Positions 9,733-18,235 of a stretch of 64,000 nucleotides of DNA are shown piece by piece. The stretch is taken from positions 1 to 64,000 of the forward strand of contig NZ_BAABRO010000023.1 in the NCBI RefSeq assembly GCF_039545035.1, in the 5' to 3' direction. Source of the DNA: Novipirellula caenicola. GTDB lineage: Bacteria; Planctomycetota; Planctomycetia; Pirellulales; Pirellulaceae. Below the pieces are notes generated by a model. It was not told the DNA's origin and searched no databases. It was given only the letters and a program-made list of their open reading frames with translations. Within the stretch, counting starts at the first letter, position 1, and every line of letters begins with the position of its first letter. Position numbers and translations under genes: made by a program.

Positions 9733-10931
9733 GATTCGCCTACTTGGCAATCGATAATCCTAGCCCATCGTGCCCACTGTTCGGTTGCGGCCATTCCTGC
9801 ATGGATATCGAACTGAGGGTCATATCCCAGCAAGCGATTGGCCTTCTCTATGGAGTATTCAGTCTCTGCTGCGAGATACTTTCCGTAAAACGCAGGAGGA
9901 AGATGTAGCGGAAGTTCTTCGTTGGTTTTAGCTGCGGTTGATGCTGTTAAAGAGCTAGCGGTTGCGGCATTCTTTCTACGCACGAGGTTACACGCCCACT
10001 TCAGGGGCACGACTAGTCCTGACGCAGTCAAAGCAGCTCTGAACTCGGGATTGCTCTTTAGTGATCTTACTGCAGACGGGGCAAGCTGACGCGTCGCGGC
10101 CCTCTTCTTCGATCTAAAGGCAGACTTGAGGTTGGTCCCTTTCAATAAAACGATTCTATCGTTCTCACCGATCATCCTTTGGTAGTGCTCGTAGAATTCA
10201 AGACGCGTTATGCGCCCCGGACCTTTGATCATGAATATTTCGCCAACGGCGGATTCCATTACTGCTGCCCGTAGTAGAGCTTGAACCACATCATCGACAT
10301 AGGTTGCGTTGGATACACCTTTGCCTTCGTTGGGAAGTCCCACCCGACCAGCTTGTAGTTGTCTTAATGGAGCAATGGTAAACACAGGACCCCAAGGGCC
10401 ATATACACCCGCAACCTGAAGTACCGTTCCCGGAAGCCCTCTACTCTTATGAAAATCCAACACCACGTTTTCGGCATCCAGCTTCATATCGGAATAGTTC
10501 CACCCCCATCGAATCCGTGGTTCCGTTTCGTCAATTATGCCGTTCGCTCGATTGCCATAGACGGCCGCTGTACTGACATTTACAAACCGATCGACACCGC
10601 ACTTTAAAGCTGCAGTTGCCAGCGTTTGTGTTCCCTCGACCGTGACTTTGTAGTCCTCTTTGGCGTTTCCAGATTTTGCATACGCGAGGTGGAAGACGAT
10701 ACTGCAGCCACTCATTGCCTTCTGCATTGCCTTCTGATCAGTCATTGGTTCGAAGACCGTATTTACCGGAAAACGACACATCCTTAGCGCACCAGCATAA
10801 GGACGATTTACCAAAGCAGTTACATTCGCCTCGTAGTCTCTGACGAGACATTCAACAAGACGGCCGCCTATGAAACCGGATCCCCCGGTCACAAAAACGT
10901 TGGTACCTTTGGGAAAACCAATGCTATTCAT
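9729..10931 (-). CDS. NAD-dependent epimerase/dehydratase with extended C-terminus
   Basis: This is an extended SDR of 400 residues. VFVTGGSGFIGGRLVE is the Rossmann motif, VNVSTAAVYG the active-site strand, and YSDMK the Tyr-xxx-Lys pair. A region at about residues 255-350 (basic, Ser/Ala-rich) is longer than in simple epimerases. The conserved end (ANRLLGYDPQFDIHAGM) returns to the family pattern. The ATG at 10931 gives an ATGA overlap with the oxidoreductase stop; the longer reading frame to 10991 lies inside the upstream gene and is rejected. It probably acts on a UDP- or dTDP-sugar. Confidence 0.85.
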   Translation of the reverse strand: MNSIGFPKGTNVFVTGGSGFIGGRLVECLVRDYEANVTALVNRPYAGALRMCRFPVNTVFEPMTDQKAMQKAMSGCSIVFHLAYAKSGNAKEDYKVTVEGTQTLATAALKCGVDRFVNVSTAAVYGNRANGIIDETEPRIRWGWNYSDMKLDAENVVLDFHKSRGLPGTVLQVAGVYGPWGPVFTIAPLRQLQAGRVGLPNEGKGVSNATYVDDVVQALLRAAVMESAVGEIFMIKGPGRITRLEFYEHYQRMIGENDRIVLLKGTNLKSAFRSKKRAATRQLAPSAVRSLKSNPEFRAALTASGLVVPLKWACNLVRRKNAATASSLTASTAAKTNEELPLHLPPAFYGKYLAAETEYSIEKANRLLGYDPQFDIHAGMAATEQWARWARIIDCQVGES

Positions 10932-11947
10932 GATGTACCTTCGATTGGCTGCATCCATGGAAAATCGAGAATCTTGGGGCTTGCGTAGCAACCATCTATC
11001 AGCGCAATTGACTTCATCGCATCTTCGCCAGTCGCCATCGGAGGTTTGCCCTCGATAACAGCATCTGCGAAATCGTCAAGCTCCTGAGACATGATCTTGG
11101 CAACTGATTGCACTTCTGCATAAGGTGAGCCCGCTGGCACCGACCTTCCGTTGAGCGTCAATTCACTTCCTGCAAGTGATACGGAAACATTGTCACCGTA
11201 GAACGGTGCGTAAATGGTTCCCTTTTCAAACTCAAAAAGATAACGGTTTTCTAGGTTCCGACTTCGGCTCAGTTCTACGCAGCCCTTTGCTCCGCCGGCC
11301 ATGGTCAGATGGACTTTGCATTCTGATTCAATGCCGCCTTCGGAATCGCATTCGAACTCAAACGCTATGGGGTCGCCAAGCATCCAAATTAGGGAATCCA
11401 GGACGTGCGAACCAAGCCCCATCAAAACGCCTCCTCCAGCCTGAGCCTTGCTTAAGATGAAGTTAGAGGCGGACGACCACGCGTAGTCGTATCCGTTTTC
11501 CACATTGAAGCTTACTAGCTTTCCCAAAACACTCGACCGAATGTATTCTCGAACCATTCGATCACTCCGAAAGAATCGCCGAGTCATTCCAGCGGCAACT
11601 AGTACGTTTTTCTCCTTTGCAAGAGAAAGCAACGTTTCGCACTCCGCAGACGATAGGGCAATTGGCTTCTCTAGCAGAACTGGCATTCCCATTTCGATCA
11701 ATCCGCATGCGATAGGAACATGCGAACCGGGCGGCGTAGCGACCACTGCAGCGTCTGCGTACTTGGTAACATCCGTTATTGAATTCGAGTTATGCGCCAC
11801 TCCAAACTGGTCGCAAAGTTGCTTTCTTCGAGCTTCAAGTCGATCAACAAGTAGCGTGACCTCCACTTTTTCTGATTCCGCAGCGCCAGGTAGGTGACCT
11901 TGCTCTGCAATTGCGCCGCATCCAATGATTGCTAATTTTAATGGCAT
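10928..11947 (-). CDS. Gfo/Idh/MocA family oxidoreductase
   Basis: The 339-residue protein has the N-terminal NAD(P) motif LAIIGCGAIAEQGHLPGA and the family's EKPIALSSAEC block, whose Lys is the usual catalytic residue. The C-terminal half has the expected alpha/beta fold pattern. Members oxidise or reduce sugars and nucleotide sugars, and in glycan clusters often make 3-keto or uronic intermediates. It is the first gene of the minus-strand glycan run. The promoter should lie in 11948-12000, next to the transposase remnant. Confidence 0.85.
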   Translation of the reverse strand: MPLKLAIIGCGAIAEQGHLPGAAESEKVEVTLLVDRLEARRKQLCDQFGVAHNSNSITDVTKYADAAVVATPPGSHVPIACGLIEMGMPVLLEKPIALSSAECETLLSLAKEKNVLVAAGMTRRFFRSDRMVREYIRSSVLGKLVSFNVENGYDYAWSSASNFILSKAQAGGGVLMGLGSHVLDSLIWMLGDPIAFEFECDSEGGIESECKVHLTMAGGAKGCVELSRSRNLENRYLFEFEKGTIYAPFYGDNVSVSLAGSELTLNGRSVPAGSPYAEVQSVAKIMSQELDDFADAVIEGKPPMATGEDAMKSIALIDGCYASPKILDFPWMQPIEGTS

Positions 11948-11991
11948 TAGTTTTGTATGGTCCTACTGTGTCTACTTTCTATGAACGTGTT

Positions 11992-12171
11992 TCAAAATGC
12001 CATTTTTTGTTGTGTGAGTCGTCGGCTCATCAGATCAATCATTGCCAGGTAGATGGCAGTCTCTGGCGTTTCTGTGAGACGTTCATAGTCTTTGGAGAGG
12101 CTGCGATGCCGACTTATCCACGGAAGTGTTCGTTCGGCAATCTATCGCTTCGGTAAGACGACAAAACCCTT
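11992..12171 (-). pseudogene. IS5-superfamily transposase C-terminal remnant with in-frame TAG
   Basis: Reading leftward from about 12171, the frame gives KGFVVLPKR, a TAG stop, then IAERTLPWISRHRSLSKDYE and on through IYLAMIDLMSRRL to a TGA at 11992. This is the hallmark C-terminal block of IS5-type DDE transposases, in which the ERT glutamate is the third catalytic residue. The TAG falls exactly where the family has Trp (TGG), so one base change explains it. Upstream similarity stops at a TAA at about 12178-12180. It is a dead fragment pointing toward the glycan genes. Confidence 0.75.
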
Positions 12172-12180
12172 TCGTGTTTA

Positions 12181-13020
12181 CCGGTTGTAGTACGGTGTGA
12201 AGCAAGAGACGGTGAGAGGGTTGCAAGAAGTCAGGCAGCCCGCATTAACCGTTAGCAATGTATGCAGACACCACTTTAAGCCCAGGGCAATCGCACGTAG
12301 ATTCCGTTTACGTTCTGATCTATCGCGAGCAATCATTAGGAATCGATGTCGACTCGTAAAAAGCAAAAATTCGCTGGGTATCATCGCGTGAAATATTGGG
12401 CCGACACTCTTATTTCAAACGCGTTATGGCGGAGGAGCTTACATGTACGCCATCTCGGTTCCTGATGGCAAGTATCGCTCAACAATTTACGGCAAATCTA
12501 AGTGTGTTGACCCTCGCGAGGGTTGTGGACGCGATTTGTTCGCTGGAAGGTGCTCGGGTTGGCACCCTAATCTTAATCGAGGGCATCTCATTCCGCGCGG
12601 ACTTCGTCCACGTGGGTGACACTAACCCATTTGCGTTTTTTTGATTTTGATCGCTTGATTCCTGTGCGTCGGGGCGACGCTGGGAATCAAGTGAATCGCG
12701 GTTTGCCCATCCGCCGCTGGTTGGCGGACGCTTCGCGGCCGCGAGGGCTGCCGGAGCCAGGGTTTTTGCCAAGATCCACGTCCGCAAATGCCGAGACCTC
12801 ACGATCTTGGGCAAAATTGGCTGCCCGCGGGCAGCGACCGCAGCGCGTTTGCCGCTGTGCGGTCTGCGAAAAGTATCCTGACTCAGCCGCCTCGTCCTGA
12901 CAAGGACGCGGCTGCCAAGTTGCTGTAATCTAATCCGCTTCGAGGGGTTTAGTAGGGTTGTAGCAGTATTAATTTTTGAGGAAGCGGCTAGCGGTGAGTC
13001 GCTAGACGCTAGAGGCGGGT
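12181..13020. other. gene-poor stretch, nothing recognised
   Basis: About 0.8 kb between the transposase remnant and the repeat block. Short frames exist on both strands (for example 12396-12644 plus and 12479-12814 minus), but none shows a family motif, signal peptide or convincing codon pattern. A 26-base segment at 12595-12620 recurs exactly at 32029-32054, so part of this DNA is dispersed repeat. It is best read as decayed sequence. Confidence 0.5.
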
Positions 13021-13021
13021 T

Positions 13022-13090
13022 AGGGAGTGGGGAGAGGGGGAGACAGGGAGTGGGGAGTGGGGAGTGGGGAGTGGGGAGTGGGGAGTGGGC
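13022..13090. repeat. 7-bp GGGGAGT minisatellite
   Basis: A G-rich array of GGGGAGT units runs at about 13046-13089, preceded by degenerate GGGGAGA/GACAGG copies. The same 7- and 8-bp unit families recur at 13931, 14705, 15805, 18443, 36464 and 55068. Confidence 0.85.
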
Positions 13091-14080
13091 GTAGCGGAAG
13101 TCGTGGAGACTTTCGGGACCGACGGGGGATGATTGAGGTGGTGAAGATGCGCCGCGGGGCTGTGGGGAGAGGTAACTGCTTCTTGCGGCTGTTCCGCGCG
13201 GCAGGAGAGAGACTGCCGATTGAGGATGACACGATCGCTTTTTTGGTAGCGGTCTGGTCGTTAGTCACGGGTGAAGGGTTGCGAGGCCTCGCTAATCGCA
13301 AGGCGGCTAGCTTGTTGAGTCGTCGTCGTAGACACGGAGGAGAATTGAAAAAGTTAAATTGACAATTGGAAATTGAAAAATGGTGGGAGAGCTGTAGCGG
13401 AAGTCGTGGAGACTTTCGGGACCGACAGGGGATGATGATGAAAATGCGCCGCGGGGGCGCGGGGAGAGGTATCCGCTTCTCGCGGCTGTTCCGCGCGGCA
13501 GGAGAGAGACTGCCAGTAGAGGGTGCTGTTCGCTTTTATGGTGGCGGTCTGGTCGTTAGTCACGGGTGAAGGGTGGCGGGGGCTCGCTAGCCGCCATGGC
13601 GGCTAGCTTGTTGAGTCGTCGTCGTAGACACGGAGGAGAATTGAAAAAGTTAAATTGACAATTGGAAATTGAAAAATGGTGGGAGAGCTGTAGCGGAAGT
13701 CGTGGAGACTTTCGGGACCGACGGGGGATGATGATGAAAATGCGCCGCGGGGGCGCGGGGAGAGGTATCCGCTTCTCGCGGCTGTTCCGCGCGGCAGGAG
13801 AGAGACTGCCAGTAGAGGGTGCTGATCGATTTTATGGTAGTGGTTTGGGCGTTAGTCGAGGGTGAAGGGTGGCGGGGGCTCGCTAGCCGCCATGGCGGCT
13901 AGCTTGTTCAGTCGTCGTTGGAGAGAGGGAGGTGAATGGGGAGACACGGAGAGAGGGAGACACGGAGACATGGAGACATGGAGACATGGAGAGGGCGTAG
14001 CGTAAGTCGTGGAGACTTTCGGAGGCCGACGGGGGATGGAGATTAAGATGCGCCGTAGGGGCGCGGGCCGTAAAATAACG
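13091..14080. repeat. four tandem units of about 300 bp
   Basis: The anchor GTAGCGGAAGTCGTGGAGAC (last copy slightly changed) starts at 13091, 13394, 13690 and 13997, giving spacings of 303, 296 and 307 bases. Copies two and three are nearly identical from 13366 to about 13900. They contain GCGCCGCGGGGGCGCGG, a mirrored GCTAGCCGCCATGGCGGCTAGC palindrome region, and an AT-rich tail. Copies one and four are diverged. Short frames inside are by-products of the repeat. Confidence 0.85.
13931..13996. repeat. 8-bp GGAGACAC/GGAGACAT minisatellite
   Basis: Tandem GGAGACAC and GGAGACAT units interrupt the junction between the third and fourth 300-bp repeat units. Confidence 0.8.
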
Positions 14081-14340
14081 GGGCGTGCGTGGGGCCCGGC
14101 CGCTGACGCGTCGCGGCTCAGTAAGTCAACAAGTCGTGGGCGGCTTTCGGGGACTTGGGAATTTTGGGATAGGCCAATAGCGGTGGTGTGCGAGGGCGAT
14201 GGCACGGCCGTGGCCAGGGGGAAGTTGCTCGGACGGCCCTCACCCGAACGAGGCCTTGAGGGCCCGTTCGACCTCTCCCAGCAGAGCTGGGCGAGGTGAC
14301 ATGCGGGGTGGCGGGTTCTGGGAAGTGGAACGTGCAGGCA
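14060..14340. repeat. dispersed ~270-bp element, copy A
   Basis: This stretch (GGCCGCTGACGCGTCGCGGC near the left end, then CGGACGGCCCTCACCCGAAC and CTCCCAGCAGAGCTGGGCGA) is closely matched at 17945-18230. It contains the hairpin-forming CTCCCAGCAGAGCTGGG. In both places it leads straight into the ~148-bp multi-hairpin repeat. The two copies are in the same orientation. Confidence 0.8.
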
Positions 14341-14344
14341 AGCA

Positions 14345-14703
14345 GTCTCTAGCCCTCCCCGGCCGCTTTGATGCGGCCGCCCCTCCCGCAGGGAGGGTGA
14401 GTTGGAGTTCACCTCCCCTTTGGGGAGGTCAGAGTCGGCGGCAGCCGGCTCTGGGTGGGGTTCGGAGTGTTAGAAATAGACCGTGCCAGTTTCAGGTCCC
14501 TAGCCCTCCCCGTCCGCATCCATGCGGCCGGCCCTCCCGCAGGGAGGGTGATTTGGGAGTCACCTCCCCTTTGGGGAGGTCAGAGTCGGCGGTAGCCGGC
14601 TCTGGGTGGGGCTCGTGGTGTTAGAAGTCGAGGGTGCCCATTCAAGGTCCCTAGCCCTCCCCGACCGCATCCATGCGGCCGACCCTCCCGCAGGGAGGGT
14701 GAA
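14345..14703. repeat. multi-hairpin repeat array, block 1 (about 2.5 units)
   Basis: First block of a ~148-bp repeat. Each unit carries CCGCnnnnGCGG, CCCTCCCGCAGGGAGGG, CACCTCCCCTTTGGGGAGG and AGAGTCGGCGGTAGCCGGCTCT, all self-complementary, followed by a spacer ending in GTGTTAGAA. Here the second stem reads GGCCGC...GCGGCC. Confidence 0.9.
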
Positions 14704-14704
14704 T

Positions 14705-14775
14705 TCTCCTCACTCCTCACTCCTCACTCCTCACTCCTCACTCCTTGTCTCCTTGTCTCCTTGTCTCCTTGTCTC
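14705..14775. repeat. 7-bp CTCCTCA then CTCCTTGT minisatellite inside the glycosyltransferase 3' end
   Basis: About five CTCCTCA units change into CTCCTTGT units. The second part encodes the last dozen residues of the minus-strand glycosyltransferase, and its stop codon at 14738-14740 falls inside the array. Confidence 0.85.
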
Positions 14776-15799
14776 CCCCTCCCCCCGCGAGACGCTGTAG
14801 GAAGCGGCGGAATCGCTTGCGGCTGAAGAGTCGCTTCTTCACTGGAGGTGGCGGTTCGCTGGGGTCGGGAGGCGGTGGTGGGAACGATGCGGGGGCCCAG
14901 GCCGATGCGGATGCGCCCTCGGGCGGGGCCATCTCGTACCGCGTTTCCTCGAGCGTTTCGTCGAGCAAGTAGTCGCGTTTGACGGCCCTGGGGTGTTTCA
15001 GTGGCCACGACAGTGAACTGGCGACGCGGTTGGCCATCTTCCAATCCTCGCTCACCGTGTGAGTGGCTGCGGGGCCGCAGCCGATATTGGAGATCAAATT
15101 TTGAGTCGGGACGATGCATAACCCCGAATGGATCCAGGTCGCGTAGACCCATTGGTAGTCCCAGGTGAACCCGGGGGTGTAATGCGTGTACCACAGGTGT
15201 TCCAGCCAGGCGTCTCGCACGAATTGGCGACGAAAAAAACGGTCGATCCAGCCGCTTTTGACGTCTTCGGGCAACGTCGCCATCGTGCCGTCGTAACACT
15301 TCCAAGCTCGCCGCCATGTCGCCCAGCCCCAGATCAACGAGTAACAGCTGAACGAGTACGAAGCGTCACAGTGTTCTTGCCACGCTCCCGGATAACACTC
15401 GCCTGATATCGACATCACTCGCGTGTCATCGCGGTAGCGGTCAAGCATCTCGTGGCAAAACACAAAGAAGCTGGGGTCGGGAACGCAATCGTCCTCCAAA
15501 ATGATGCCTTCTTCGACATGCGAGAAGAACCAGTCGATCGCGCCGCTGACCGCAGCCTGGCAGCCCTGATTCTGCTCGTGGTACAACGTCTTGACTTCAC
15601 AATCCCAGTCGACTCGCGAATCAAACTGACGCATCTGACGAACCGCGTCGGCGTCCGCGGGCACGTCGGCGCGAGGACCATCGACGGCGATAAACAGTTG
15701 CTTGGGTTGGTAACTGCGAATCGCCGCGAACACTTGCTCGGCCAGGTCGGGGCGGTTGAACCCGAGAAAGAGGACGGGAGTTTTTGGGGTTGGAGGCAT
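14738..15799 (-). CDS. glycosyltransferase family 2-like protein, C-terminus encoded by a minisatellite
   Basis: The 353-residue protein begins PVLFLGFNRPDLAEQVF and carries GIILEDDCVPDPSFFVFC, where EDD-D is the GT-A metal/nucleotide site. SLIWGWATWRRAW follows. This pattern is shared by sugar transferases sometimes called HlpA-like. The ATG at 15799 is chosen because everything upstream in frame (to 15916) is translated 7-bp repeat. The last residues (GDKETRRQGDKE) come from the CTCCTTGT array, so repeat-number changes would alter the tail. A Pro-rich stretch precedes the tail. It likely adds a sugar to the surface glycan. Confidence 0.75.
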   Translation of the reverse strand: MPPTPKTPVLFLGFNRPDLAEQVFAAIRSYQPKQLFIAVDGPRADVPADADAVRQMRQFDSRVDWDCEVKTLYHEQNQGCQAAVSGAIDWFFSHVEEGIILEDDCVPDPSFFVFCHEMLDRYRDDTRVMSISGECYPGAWQEHCDASYSFSCYSLIWGWATWRRAWKCYDGTMATLPEDVKSGWIDRFFRRQFVRDAWLEHLWYTHYTPGFTWDYQWVYATWIHSGLCIVPTQNLISNIGCGPAATHTVSEDWKMANRVASSLSWPLKHPRAVKRDYLLDETLEETRYEMAPPEGASASAWAPASFPPPPPDPSEPPPPVKKRLFSRKRFRRFLQRLAGGGGDKETRRQGDKE

Positions 15800-15804
15800 T
15801 GGTG

Positions 15805-15905
15805 GGGGAGAGAGAGGGAGAGGGGGAGTGGGGAGTGGGGAGTGGGAGTGGGGAGTGAGGAGTGAGGAGTGAGGAGTGAGGAGTGAGGAGTGAGGAGTGA
15901 GGAGA
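15805..15905. repeat. 7-bp minisatellite just upstream of the glycosyltransferase start
   Basis: GGGGAGT units grade into GGAGTGA units. The array ends within about 6 bases of the glycosyltransferase ATG (minus strand), so it occupies the ribosome-binding and probably promoter region. Confidence 0.85.
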
Positions 15906-15907
15906 AT

Positions 15908-16022
15908 TGAATTCACACTCCCTCTGGGAGGGGCGGCTGCACGATGCGGCCGGGGAGGGCTGGTGAAACGATGCTTGTAATATCCACTTCTAACACCACG
16001 GCCCCAATCCAGAGGGGAGGTG
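15908..16022 (-). repeat. multi-hairpin repeat, block 2 (degenerate, inverted)
   Basis: A decayed copy of the ~148-bp repeat lies in the opposite orientation to all other blocks: CTCTGGGAGGGGCGGC, GATGCGGCCGGGGAGGGCTGGTGAAAC, CTTCTAACACCACG. About one unit remains. Confidence 0.7.
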
Positions 16023-16032
16023 GCATGCTGAT

Positions 16033-16290
16033 GACAGGCTGGAAGCCTATCCCACAGTGGCCGGCTTCGCTACGGTATTGTCGTTGATCGCTCCGCGATC
16101 TTTACGCTGCGTTGATCGACGACGATCCTCCGGTGACATGCTTTTGACAGGCTGGAAGCCGATCCCACAGTGGCCGGCTTTGCTATGGGATTGTCGTTGA
16201 TCGCTCCGCGATCTTTACGCTGCGTTGATCGACGACGATCCTCCGGTGGCATGCTTTTGACAGGCTGGAATCCTATCCCACGGTTTTGTG
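16033..16290. repeat. 113-bp tandem repeat, about 2.2 units
   Basis: The segment GACAGGCTGGAAGC starts at 16033 and 16146, and a third partial copy at 16259, giving an exact 113-base period. Each unit includes GTCGTTGATCGCTCCGCGAT and GATCGACGACGATCCTCCGG. A single related fragment sits at about 37763 (GACACGCTGGAAGCCGATCCC). Frames read through it are repeat by-products. Confidence 0.85.
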
Positions 16291-16299
16291 GCTGAGGCG

Positions 16300-17826
16300 T
16301 CATGAACGCAGGGGTTTGGGGAGCAACGAGCGGAAGACTTTGCGGGTTCGCCGCGTGAAACGTCCCGCCAGCCCGTGGGCTTGGTGGTGGGCGGCAACAA
16401 CTGGTTCAGCGAACAGGTTCTGTCCGCGGAATTCGCCGTAAAAGAAATCGCTCGGTTCGTAATAATCAAACGGCACGCCGTGCTTGTTTGCGTAAAAACC
16501 GTATTTCAGCGATGCGTCTTGCGACCGCGGGGTCCACTGCGCCGCGTCGGCTAAGAAGTTTTGGATTCGCTCGGAAGTGTAGGCTTGATGCGCCACATCG
16601 AGTTGGTCGTAGAACGATGACCCCAATAACAGCACTGGTTTGCCATAATATGCGGCTTCCACGCCGACGGTCGAACCGTAGGTGATCACCAAATCGCTGG
16701 CGTCAATCAAGTCGTACGAGTTGATCGGCGAATCGGCTGCGATCACCGTCACGTTTTCACCTCGCGGTAAGTTGTCCCAAAACGCTCTCGACTCTTCCGA
16801 CTTGCTTCTTAAATGGGGGTGGACGCGGATCGCAAGATGACAGTCCGGTTGCGACTTCATCGCATCCAACAACGCCAGCACCGCTTCGGCTTGCGTTTCA
16901 AATCCTTGTTGTGCAAACGCATCACCGATCGCCACGTTCTCGTCGTCCGATCCGCAGAAGTAACTCAGCAAATGTTTCGCTTTACGAAACTCTGCTGGCA
17001 CCCCTTGGTCTTGATGACTGGTGAAGGAGGGCCATCCGTGCGATCCTCCCTGACGCCGGCCTTCGAAAAAAGCCCTGGCGTGTTCGTCTCGATATTCCTC
17101 GGAGTGCTGGTCCCAAAATTTTAAGATGTTCTGTTGCAAACGCACGCGATTGTGCGGCACGTCGGTCAGCAAGCAGTAATGCGCCGGGTCGCAGCCACGC
17201 TCTTGGATTCGAAACTCTGTCTCGTTCGCTTGTGTGGCACGCATGATGCCGCGGGTGCTGCAGAATCGACCATTAAAGAAGTACGCCAGATCGTAGTGGC
17301 CCGACTTCAGGACTTGGTCGGCCGCTTCGTATGCCAGCATGAATGCGAGGATCGCGTCACGAACGATCTCACAGTGCTTGTGCACATCAAGGTCGGGTGA
17401 TTTGAATCGGGACACCAACGACGAAACGACGCCCATGCCCAGATCCATCCCCCGCCACCGCGATGACTTTAGGTTCTCAATCGTCGTCAGCGGCAATTCA
17501 GACGCTTCGTTCGCCAGTTCGTTTTTCAGCGAATCGGACAGTCCAAGATGCTCGATCACACGGACGTCGCTACCGAGTCGCTGCAGGCCTCGATGAAACG
17601 CGGCTCCAGGGCGAACCGATGGATTGGTTGGTCCCCACGGTTCGTGGTAGGGCAGTTCGCCGTACCAGAAGCAGATCGTGACTTTGTCGCCCATGTCGAG
17701 GTGCTTTTGGGCAATTTCCAGCGTGGTCTCGAGATGCGGTGATGCCTCTTGCGTTTCAAACAGCACCACATTGAGAGGTTCTTGTTTGGCGACGGCCGAG
17801 CGTGACTGTGCAAATGATGTGTACAT
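16300..17826 (-). CDS. capsule polysaccharide synthesis-type protein (GT-B-like)
   Basis: The 508-residue protein has a clear C-terminal block DLVITYGSTVGVEAAYYGKP. This is the donor-site pattern of capsule synthesis/export proteins and CDP-glycerol or KDO transferase-like GT-B enzymes. The N-terminal half resembles a Rossmann domain (NVVLFETQEASPHLE). It could be a sugar transferase, possibly for the nonulosonic acid made by the operon upstream, but that is inference. The ATG at 17826 is clear. Repeats flank it on both sides. Confidence 0.6.
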   Translation of the reverse strand: MYTSFAQSRSAVAKQEPLNVVLFETQEASPHLETTLEIAQKHLDMGDKVTICFWYGELPYHEPWGPTNPSVRPGAAFHRGLQRLGSDVRVIEHLGLSDSLKNELANEASELPLTTIENLKSSRWRGMDLGMGVVSSLVSRFKSPDLDVHKHCEIVRDAILAFMLAYEAADQVLKSGHYDLAYFFNGRFCSTRGIMRATQANETEFRIQERGCDPAHYCLLTDVPHNRVRLQQNILKFWDQHSEEYRDEHARAFFEGRRQGGSHGWPSFTSHQDQGVPAEFRKAKHLLSYFCGSDDENVAIGDAFAQQGFETQAEAVLALLDAMKSQPDCHLAIRVHPHLRSKSEESRAFWDNLPRGENVTVIAADSPINSYDLIDASDLVITYGSTVGVEAAYYGKPVLLLGSSFYDQLDVAHQAYTSERIQNFLADAAQWTPRSQDASLKYGFYANKHGVPFDYYEPSDFFYGEFRGQNLFAEPVVAAHHQAHGLAGRFTRRTRKVFRSLLPKPLRS

Positions 17827-17944
17827 ACGCTGATCAGTTAAGGTGAGACGTGGGATTCAATGTGGAATAGGCTTCGAGCCTGTCAGCGGCACGTAGCGGA
17901 AGTCGCGGGCGGCTTGTTGATTTGATCCAAATGGAAATCGCAAT

Positions 17945-18230
17945 GGTGAAGGTGGTCCGTAAGGCAACGGGTATCGTGTGGGACCCGGCCGCTGACGCGT
18001 CGCGGCTCAATAAATTAACAAGCCGTGAAGACTTTCGTGGACTTTGGGATTTTTGGATAGACCAATGTGCGTTGGCGTGCAAGGGCGATGGTATGGCTGT
18101 GGCCAGGGGGACGTTGCTCGGACGGCCCTCACCCGAACGAGGCCTTGAGGGCCCGTTCGACCTCTCCCAGCAGAGCTGGGCGAGGTGACACGCGGGGTGG
18201 CAGGGCGTTGGGAAGTGGACGGTGCCAGCT
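17945..18230. repeat. dispersed ~270-bp element, copy B
   Basis: Second copy of the element at 14060-14340, same orientation. The stretch from about 18100 to 18190 is almost identical (CGGACGGCCCTCACCCGAAC through CCAGCAGAGCTGGGCGAGGT). Confidence 0.8.
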
Positions 18231-18235
18231 TAAGG

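Noticed and set aside
9733-9750. Upstream start for the flippase
   Set aside because: The ATG at 9732 forms an ATGA overlap with the previous gene; the longer start lies inside that gene.
12396-12644. 82-codon plus-strand frame with a hydrophobic middle
   Set aside because: No motif and no ribosome-binding site; it reads through the 26-base dispersed segment.
13852-14412. 186-codon minus-strand frame
   Set aside because: It spans minisatellite and dispersed repeat junctions and has no conserved pattern.
14345-14703. CRISPR-like regular spacing
   Set aside because: Units of ~148 bp consist mostly of hairpin repeat with near-constant spacers, there are no unique 30-40 base spacers, and no cas genes are present.
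16070-16303. 77-codon minus-strand frame (GIGFQPVKSM pattern repeated)
   Set aside because: It is a translation of the 113-bp tandem repeat.
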